Positions 56,504-64,000 of a stretch of DNA of 64,000 bases are shown piece after piece. Origin of the DNA: Parascedosporium putredinis (lineage: Eukaryota; Ascomycota; Sordariomycetes; Microascales; Microascaceae); NCBI GenBank assembly GCA_949357655.1, contig CASHTG010000007.1:806001-870000 (forward strand), written 5' to 3'. Position 1 is the first letter of the stretch, and every line of letters starts with the position of its first letter. The position numbers and the translations under genes were made by a program. The notes under the pieces are model-generated. The model searched no databases. It was not told the DNA's origin and worked only from the letters and a program-made list of their open reading frames with translations.

Positions 56504-58380
56504 ATGGCCTCTCCGAACCCACCCGATTGTCTCACCTGCCACTTACCATTGGCTCCAGCGCCATCCCGCCCGAACGGGTGCCCCTTTTGCGGGAAAGAGT
56601 TTCGCCGCGTCGACGGCGCCAAGCGGCACGCCAAAACCTGTGCCGCCCGAGGCGACCGCCCCGTGCCTGACGCGAAGCGCGGGAGAAAGGTGCGGGCTTG
56701 CGATGCGTGCGCTCGTATCAAGGTCTCGTGCGACGCGGGATCGCCGTGCTCGCGGTGTGCGTCGCGGGGCTTGCGTTGCGTATATGGGAGGTTTTGCACG
56801 GATCCCGCGCACGTCGCGAGGCCCGACGCCGGCGTGAAACCTATCGCTTCGCTAGCCGACGATGAAAAGAGGCCGTCCATGCCGTTTTTGCTGGCGTGTA
56901 CCGATCCCTCCGTCGGCCCAGTGGACGAGATCATCATCACAAGGGAGCCGGAACAACAGTCAGATGATCAACCGCCGCAGAGCATGGACACTCCGGTGCA
57001 TCTGGATACCCATGCTGGCACGATTGACCCGAGGCTCCTATTCACCAGCTTTATTGGTGCGTCGTTCAGCATGGGTCCGGGCTACGATGGCATGGATGAT
57101 GACTATCTTCTTGACACGCCGGATCGACCAGACCAACTTGCCGATGACCGGCTGGGAGCCCAAGTTGGACTTTTAGAAGCTGAGCTACGACGCGTAGTTT
57201 CAAAAGAACCTACCCTTAGCCAATTTCGACATGTAGAACCGCCTGCTGCCTTCTTCACGGTGTCCAACTTCCGCGAGTATATCAAGGCCTTTTTCCAACG
57301 CGATCAGCTGTTGGCGACCGTCATACACCAGCCAACATTTCACCCAGATCGAGTAGACCTGACTCTGCTCCTCGCCATCGCCGTCGCTGGTTCTGCGTAT
57401 CTGCTGTATCGCAGAAGGAGGGTAGATTCTGGTACTTTTGTTTCGCGCTGCGAGAGATAGCAGAGAGGTACATTTTCAACCATGTGGAGCAGCTCCTCGG
57501 ATCCGCCGCCTCTTCCCCCGACGCACAGAGGACGCTTGAAGTTTGCCAGGCGGCTTATATCCTCGAAACCCTTCAGTCATGCGTCAAAGACCCCAAGACA
57601 CGGCAGCGTCTCATTACTAAGTGTCATCCCATGTTTGTGGATGTGCTCAGAGACCTTGGTATGATTGGGAGCCGACATGAGGCTTTGCCTTTGGAAACAG
57701 AGTGGTCCTCCTTTATATACAGGGAATCGTGCATTAGGCTTGCTCATTGGGTGTTTATAAACGATGCGTGGTTCACGCTCTTCACCAATCACCCCCAGCC
57801 ATGACATTCCTAGACATGGATGGCGACTTACCCTGCGAAGACGAGCTCTGGGCGGCGGAATCGCCCAAAAGTTTCCAGGATCTCGTGGCTCGGCAAGATT
57901 GGGGCGGCAAGAGAGTGCTATGTCTTCGGTCTGTAATGGGGGTCTTTTGGGAGAAGAATGGACAGACGAGACCGTGGCGCGATTTCAACAAATGCACATC
58001 AAACACCTTCTTGTGGCAATTTTAGGTGAGTCCGCTCGTGCTGCCGCATAAGTGAGTAATGTTGGGTTTATGTACTAATTCCAGGGAACACAAGCCTTTG
58101 AACATCCAATCTTCCATTATCACACATCTATCCTAGTAGACAACAGCTCATCGATCCTATTTCGGGGACTCCATCGCTGGACTCAACTGTGGGATGAGGC
58201 CTGGAGATGTGTACCCATTGGAGAGAGGGGAAAGCTCGGTCTCGTTAAATACTCTCCTGAACTGGCCTTTTATTCCGGCGCATGGTGGAGGCTCATGATT
58301 GCGAAGAGAGCCAACCACAACAATATCTAGCAAGACGAGTCACATATGACCCTGGCTACCTGTACGAGTTCATTCGGCAG
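56504..58380 (+). CDS. C2HC zinc finger plus Zn(II)2Cys6 transcription factor, 3' end unresolved
   Basis: Nuclear regulator with two DNA-binding modules. Start MASPNPPDC. Residues 25-50 hold a finger CPFCGKEFRRVDGAKRHAKTC (last ligand Cys in place of His). The zinc cluster follows at about residue 66: CDACARIKVSCDAGSPCSRC, spacing 2-6-5-2-6. The middle homology region starts FREYIKAFFQRDQLLATVIHQP and goes on through FWYFCFALREIAERYIFNH, VCQAAYILETLQSC and EWSSFIYRESCIRLAHWVFIND. Frame breaks near 57425, 57798, 57942 and 58303 are mostly one missing base. An intron begins at 58026 (GTGAGT). Another donor GTATGT is at 58381; a likely next exon from 58448 reads AIKFLRFLWRMALHPQ, but the stop could not be placed. 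Confidence 0.75.
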
Positions 58381-60748
58381 GTATGTTGATCATCCGCCAA
58401 GGCCCCGCGAAGGGTCTATTGGGGGAATAGCGCTCCGGACGCTATAGGCGATTAAATTCCTGCGGTTTTTGTGGCGCATGGCCTTGCATCCTCAGGTTCA
58501 GGGTTGTGGCATTCTGAAAGGTGTGTCACACCGCGGGAGTATCCGTACTAGCATTGCACATATGTAGCCGAAGCTATGCTTGCCTACTTGAAGCTAATCC
58601 CAGCCATCCTCGCGGCTGGTGCAGATGGGGCCTCGATACGCTCATCTCACACTTTCAACATATAGTACTGCCTGCAAACTTGTGCTCGGAGTCATGGCGA
58701 CGCGGCGTTTCCAATGTTACCGTCATTACCTACAATGCTAATATTCCTCCAACCCACGGCACCAACCGTTGTCCAGAGACCAGGCGTGGGACAATAAAAC
58801 AGACTAGAGGGACGCACACCAAATTTATCTAGCAGACGTATACCTGAGCTCTGTGATCTCCTCGCAGAGCGAAGAACAAGCTCAAATGCCCTAATTCGTA
58901 CAAGTAGTAGAGGCTGGCAGAGGCGTAGGCAAATACTGACTGGTGAACGCAATGGGTCCGTAATAGTATTTGTCCACAGTCAAGAGGGCGGCTAGCCAAC
59001 TGTCACAACGAGCCGGCTACAACACATTCGAAGAGAAATTGGATATTTTCCCCAAGGACTTATGTCAGAGAACTTGTGCCCTCTACGCATAAGATGGCTC
59101 CACGGTGAAAATAGGCGCCATATTTCTGTGGCACGCAGTCGATCTATCATATCAACTACATCGTGGCCTCTTGGCAATACTGGGAGAGTGAGTGTCAGTA
59201 GTGTGGCCATGGGTTTGAATAGAGCCATGGGATGCCTGGTTTATATCCTACGAATTATGCTTCCAACTCGACTGGGGTAGCTATGTGGCATGCAGTTACC
59301 AAGACCTTCGCTCTATCTCTAGTGGCTGCATTATATATACATATAACAGATATAGCTCTTCTTTTCTTCTATGCAGATCGTCTCCCACCAAAAGGGGCGT
59401 CGGCTAAGGCGACCGCATAGCATGGTTCCTAATCATAGAGGCCTTCATGGACGCCTTCCTTGGCAGACTTCTCACAGGTTCTATATATGGTGAATATGGT
59501 GGATACATATTGATGGATGGATCTCTTCACAGAATCCAATATGTTTCCCGTTCCAGATGTTCTAGTCACCTGTCAACACTTTCGGGTTGTTGGTTCACAC
59601 TATCGTTGCATTGGCTGACTGGACTGGTTTGCTATGACGGCTGATTGACGAGTGTGCGGCCCTCCGGACTTCTCTTGTTCATAATTAGGGCCCTTACCGT
59701 TAATACTTGTAGCTTAAATTGGGCCGGTCGCAGTTCGGCTGGTGATAGGGTCAGGTTGTTCTTGGGGTATTAGATACGGTGGTGCGATTTGGATAACCAA
59801 AATGCCAAGGATGGGCCCGCCCGCAACACGGCCATTTCCCCGCTGTATACTAGACCTTTTTCGGGACCTTCAGCCGACAGGTACTTCTTCAGGTATCCGC
59901 TGTTCTGGAAAATATTGGAGCAGCCATTCTAGGTAGAGGTTCGACACAGCGACCCAACTTTCTTATAACTACTGAATTGACGGACGAAATCCGACTCCTT
60001 CGACGAAATGACCTGGGAGCTTCAATTGGGTACCGGAAAGAAGATGGTACGCCGACTCGGATCTGATAAGCATCACGTGAGGGGTTCGGCACGAGAGGGC
60101 GAGGCCGAGATGTCAAGCCATATCAGGAATGATCCGGGCGGCAAAATCGGGGGAGGAGGGGGATAGCATGGTGTAGTAAGTGGTTGGCTACGTTATCCTT
60201 AATAAGGATAGCGGAGGCGGATCGAAGACCCCGCATGGTGCAAGGAAGAAAAGATGAATTTAATAAGTGGGATATTGACGCCCAGAGAATTGTAACCCAC
60301 GACCCGGTCTTGGCATCGGTAGTCACCGTAACAAATAAAATGTCGAGCCAAATTAGGGTGGGAATGTCATGTCGGACTTTTGCCAAATCTGCCGACCCAT
60401 GGAGACTCGGAGGAGACGGGGCAAACAATAGGAACAATGGGGAACAATTGGAGAAGTCGTTTTCTACCGGTACCGGGGTCATAAAGTGCAGATACTCTGG
60501 TTAACCTTATATATATATCAAGTCATCAAAGGCCGCGAATAGCCTGAAATCGGTACAAGGAAGGTTGTCCGAGCCCTTCTTCAGAGAGGTTCCTCGCGTC
60601 GTCCGATTTCTTATATACCCACTTGCCTGGGGGCAACAAGCCCGCCCAAGACTTTTTCTACCTCCTCGACGTCTGGCACTCAACCCTCGATTGTCCCAGG
60701 AACACAAAACCACCAGGAAGCAAAAAGAAAAGGACTGTTTTCCGAACA
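58381..60748. other. Unresolved region: end of regulator, then possible coding remnant
   Basis: 58448-58520 probably encodes a further exon of the regulator. From 58.6 to 59.7 kb I see nothing. At 59770-60068 on the plus strand two pieces look coding-like: PPATRPFPRCILDLFRDLQP and, after an AG at 59892, SAVLENIGAAILGRGSTQR running to a stop at 60066-60068. I recognise no family. The right end is the promoter of the sugar dehydrogenase. Confidence 0.35.
60508..60518 (+). promoter_or_regulatory. TATA-like element
   Basis: TATATATATAT about 230 bases before the ATG of the PQQ-type dehydrogenase, in A/T-rich sequence; a plausible but distant TATA. Confidence 0.35.
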
Positions 60749-61866
60749 ATGATGCATCTCAGACTCTCCCTCACCTACGCTCTGGCGTTGGTGGCCGGTG
60801 TCTTGGCCGTGCCCTCGCAGCAGCTGCAGGCCCGCCAGCAGCCGTTCACGGCGACCCCATCACCGACCACACTGAGCCGTGGGCGATCGCCTTCCTGCCC
60901 GACGACCGCGTGCTCGTCACCGAGAGGCGCGGCAACCTGATCCTCGTCGACCCCGTCGCCAAGACCAAGGGCCCCGTCACCGGCGTCCCCGCCGTCGCCT
61001 ACGGCGGCCAGGGCGGTCTCCACGACGTCGCCCTGCACCCCGACTACGCCGAGAACAGCATCATCTACCTCAGCTACGCCGAGACCGGTACCGGCGGCGC
61101 GGGCGGCGCCGTCGCGCGCGCCAAGCTGACCGTGGACGCCAGCGGCGGCGGCGCGCTCTCCGAGCTCGAGGTGATTTGGCGCCACTCCCAGCGGGCCCAG
61201 GGCGGACTCCAGTTCGCCTGCCGCCTGCTCTTCGGCCCCGACGGCGCCCTGTGGATCTCGTCCGGCGAGATCAACCAAATGACCCCTTCCCAGGACATGG
61301 CCGGCAACCTCGGCAAGATGATCAAGCTCTACGACAACGGCACCGCCTTCGCCGACAACCCTTTTGCCAGCCAGGGCGCCGTCCAGGCCGAGATCTGGTC
61401 CCTGGGCCACCGCAACCCGCTCGGCATCGCCTGGGACGCCGAGGGACGTCTCTGGGAGGTCGAGATGGGCCCCATGGGCGGCGATGAGCTCAACTTGATC
61501 GAGCCCGGTGCCAACTACGGCTGGCCGCTCGTGTCCGAGGGCCGCCACTACGACGGTCGCACCATCCCCAACCACGCTACCCGCCCCGAGTTCAACCCCC
61601 AAGGCCTTCTGGGTTCCCGTCATCTCCCCGCCGGCTTGATCATCTACAAGGGTGACTTGTTTGCCAGCTGGAAGGGCAACGCCATCATCACCGGTCTCAG
61701 CTCGCAGTCCATTGTCCGCGTCACCATCACCGGCGACACCGCGGCCGAGACGCAGCGCATCCCCATGGGCAAGCGCATGCGCGGTATCCGAGAGGACAGG
61801 GAGGGCGCCATCTGGGTCATTGAGGATGGTCCGAGCGGCCGCCTCCTGAAGCTGACCCCCAACTAA
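60749..61866 (+). CDS. Secreted PQQ-dependent sugar dehydrogenase-like protein
   Basis: Six-bladed beta-propeller of the soluble aldose/glucose dehydrogenase (YliI/Asd, GSDH) family, oxidising sugars in the wall or periplasm-like space with PQQ. Signal peptide MMHLRLSLTYALALVAGVLA, then EPWAIAFLPDDRVLVTERRG, GGQGGLHDVALHPDY, RAQGGLQFACRLLFGPDG, SLGHRNPLGIAWDAEGRLW, GGDELNLIEPGANYGWP and VIEDGPSGRLLKL. One break at 60855-60858 (C run) needs one base to join FTAT to PITDHTEPWA. Single exon, about 372 residues, like bacterial members. The segment WEVEMGPMGGDE differs from the usual WEHEHGPxGGDE of bacterial proteins as I remember it: His positions are replaced. Scattered fungal occurrence and no intron are compatible with an old bacterial origin. 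Confidence 0.85.
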
Positions 61867-63629
61867 ACTTGCGTTCAGCGAGAGAGAGACCTGAGAGGTT
61901 TGAGACCGCATGTACATAAGGCCGATTCGTATCGTTGGTTCTTTTTAGAAGAAGACGCGTTATGGGTCGGCGCAATTTACCTTGCAAGCTGTCGGTAGAT
62001 TGCAACTCATCCTCTTTACCAAGCTTGCCAACTGTTACATGATCCATAGTTTCATAAAATGTTTCCTCACTTGCATAACCTAGATCTCTGAAGTTCTCGT
62101 GTTTTCCTGGGTATGCGACTTGTTTTACGTGTTAATCTCGGCTACCTTGCCCCTTTGTCTACTTGAATACGACTTGAGTCACCCCCAGTAAAAGCAGCCT
62201 GCGACGATCACGTTAGGCGTGTAGTCGACTGGGTCCGTCTCATCTGACATGCAATATTGGTCTACGCGTGAAAATGGAGGAGGGAGCTTTGGTAGTTGGC
62301 GTGGGTTCGCACGTGTCATTGATAGTTTGGGTCTCAGCATGCTTAGGTGTTGGCAATGTTTGGCCTCGAATGCGTCCTCACAACCAACTCCGCGTGACGC
62401 GCTGCTTTGATGAGAAAGGTGGCTGTCTATGCGGACTTACTGGATAAGTTTTGGGCTGCGCCACGTTGGGGAATGGCGCATCTAATCAACCTCAAGCATT
62501 GGGTGTTGACGAAATGTGGTAGATATCTAGATCAAACAACATTTGAACCTAGAGAACATACCAACCCCTCCAAGGTTTCCGCACAAAACAGCTCAGCCTG
62601 GGCTCCCGCGGAGAAAATGCATCCATTGTATTTAAAAACATGGCTAATCATGTTCTCTTCCCTTGGGTCAAAGTGCGTTTACAATCCACATCAAACAATG
62701 CCTGGGGCAGAGTCGTATTAGATTTATAATGACGGTACCATTTGGACCAGATTTAGGGCAGTGCCAAGAGACAAGATTTCAGAACCATCTCTGACCCTAG
62801 ATTCGAAGTAAGTTTCAGTATTATAGAAGCGTCAAAAGCCCGATTATCTCTTGTTGTGGCATGGAGCCTCTAATTGTATGTGTCCGGGCTTAGCGATGCT
62901 CTTGATATCCCCACTTTGATACTGCCTACGGACATAGAGACGGGGCACGGAGGCGCGTGAAGCGAAGTCGGGGAATTTCCCGAGGCATTCCATGGCATGC
63001 TTCCTTATCGGCTCCCTGTATGCAAATGTCCTGCATCCGAATAGTTTCTCAAACGACGTTCATTCCGGTTTCGCTTCGCATCATCAGACGGAACGAGATG
63101 CCCCGATATTCCCGTTGTTCAATTACCGACTCCGCCATCCGATCACCGCGTCATAGGCAGGAGTGAGGCTAGATCGAAACTAAGCTAGGCGATAAGGACA
63201 CCCTCCAGGCTCGCCTAAATATAAAAATCGGTTTAGACTTCTGTTTTCTGGTCGCTTGGACGGGCGACGCTTACGCTAGTGCAATGGCCGTTAGTCCCAA
63301 AGTCGAGGTCTACTTCTCCGCCTCCTCTTCCACTTCTCGATGAGTTAGGAAAGTCTCAGAATTGAACAAGTTAAGATTTAATCTTGGTGACAGTAAAATC
63401 TATGAATGGAGTTGTGACTGTAGTCTAAGTAGGAGTATTTACATATATATACATGTGCCTGATCAGTCTCTACACAACCGTGCCAGGCATTAGACATGTA
63501 AGCATCGTGAACCGTGAGGAGTTCACGTCTACACCGCGGACCGTGTCCCTCTAGTTTTGCTCAGTGTTATTCCAGTGATTGGTAGCGAGGTGTCCATCCT
63601 TGCAAGGCTGATTTCGCGCTTTCCTCTTC
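61867..63629. other. Intergenic, no gene supported
   Basis: 1.8 kb, A/T-richer than the genic parts. One 104-codon frame at 62407 lacks any motif. Nothing recognised. Confidence 0.5.
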
Positions 63630-64000
63630 TCAGGCAGTGAGGGACTTGAGCACAGCAACACCAACGGCAACCCAGGCAGCAAAGTCCACGGTAACCGACC
63701 GTAGCGCATTTACCGAGAGCCACCTTTCCAATTCAGCATTCGGATCAACCTCGCCGTCCTGGGCCGATGGTTCCATGATCTTCTCGAGCGGCGGGGCGAC
63801 AAAGGGGACAAAGAGGAGGTGACTCAGGGACAAGGCAGCGCCGGCAACGTACCACCAGTACGACTGCCGCAGGCGGAGAACGGGTCCATGCGCGTAGAGA
63901 TTAGCGGCGGAGGCTGACGAGGTGACGGTGATGAAACCGAGGACCATGCTTAAACCCTTGGGGAAGAGCGCCTTCCAGTAAGGAGACAGTATGGGACGGG
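63630..64000 (-). CDS. DUF1772-like integral membrane protein, 5' part beyond the window
   Basis: C-terminal 122 residues or so, reading leftward into a stop at 63630-63632. The open frame continues upstream to base 64000 without a start (SPYWKALFPKGLSMVLGF precedes the first Met), so the gene enters from outside. Seen: a hydrophobic segment GFITVTSSASAANLYA, a second WWYVAGAALSLSHLLFVPFVAP, an acidic loop DGEVDPNAELERWLSVNALRS and a last helix DFAAWVAVGVAVLKSL. The layout (loop with E-x-x-x-W-x-x-x-N-x-x-R before the last helix) matches the DUF1772 family of four-helix proteins, which includes anthrone-oxygenase-like enzymes. Function not assignable from this part. Confidence 0.6.
   Translation of the reverse strand, partial: RPILSPYWKALFPKGLSMVLGFITVTSSASAANLYAHGPVLRLRQSYWWYVAGAALSLSHLLFVPFVAPPLEKIMEPSAQDGEVDPNAELERWLSVNALRSVTVDFAAWVAVGVAVLKSLTA

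Noticed and set aside
1..64000. tRNA genes
   Set aside because: I looked for the GGTTCGAxxCC-type B box on both strands; the few GTTCGA or TCGAAC hits lie in genes or lack an A box and acceptor stem.

Overview
This window is nuclear DNA of a filamentous ascomycete (Pezizomycotina; class not fixed). The signs are GC-rich exons cut by short introns (about 50-110 bases, one near 310) with GTRNGT donors, CTRAC-like branch points and YAG acceptors; fungal-type regulators (Zn(II)2Cys6, C2HC plus Zn(II)2Cys6, an NB-ARC NTPase, a 2EXR-like protein); a fungal tyrosinase; and long pyrimidine-rich or poor intergenic stretches. I see no transposon, rRNA, tRNA or CRISPR array, and no backbone enzyme (PKS, NRPS, terpene cyclase) that would make this a secondary-metabolite cluster.

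Layout, left to right: a partial sulfotransferase-like gene leaving the left edge (-); the five-exon core splicing gene for SmE (-), whose exons are too short to show as long reading frames; a six-exon sugar transporter (-); about 5 kb of non-coding DNA; a Zn(II)2Cys6 regulator (+); a secreted protein with three SnoaL-like units (+) convergent with a phytanoyl-CoA-dioxygenase-like enzyme (-); a Gfo/Idh/MocA oxidoreductase (+); a small protein with a beta-strand-like tail (+) convergent with an NB-ARC (NLR-type) NTPase (-); a 2EXR-like protein (-); a DUF676-like serine hydrolase with a repeat tail (+); a medium-chain reductase (-); an acyl-CoA-dehydrogenase-like flavoenzyme (+); a Cys-rich GPI-anchored-type protein (-); a GNAT acetyltransferase (+); a mucin-like wall protein with a Thr/Val/Glu repeat (-); a Cys-rich secreted protein (-); a class I methyltransferase (-); a secreted tyrosinase (-); a complex I PSST/NDUFS7 subunit (-) divergent from a C2HC/Zn(II)2Cys6 regulator (+); a PQQ-type sugar dehydrogenase (+); and a partial DUF1772-like membrane protein leaving the right edge (-).

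The genes do not form one pathway. About half encode secreted, wall or surface proteins or transport, mixed with two housekeeping genes (SmE, PSST) and regulators. The clearest whole-window pattern is that most longer genes are broken by frame changes at homopolymer runs, nearly all repaired by one extra base of the run. Seventeen unrelated genes share this, so systematic base-calling loss is more likely than mass pseudogenisation. Gene spans below are given across these breaks. Exon borders come from reading splice signals and family conservation by eye, not from transcripts or a search.
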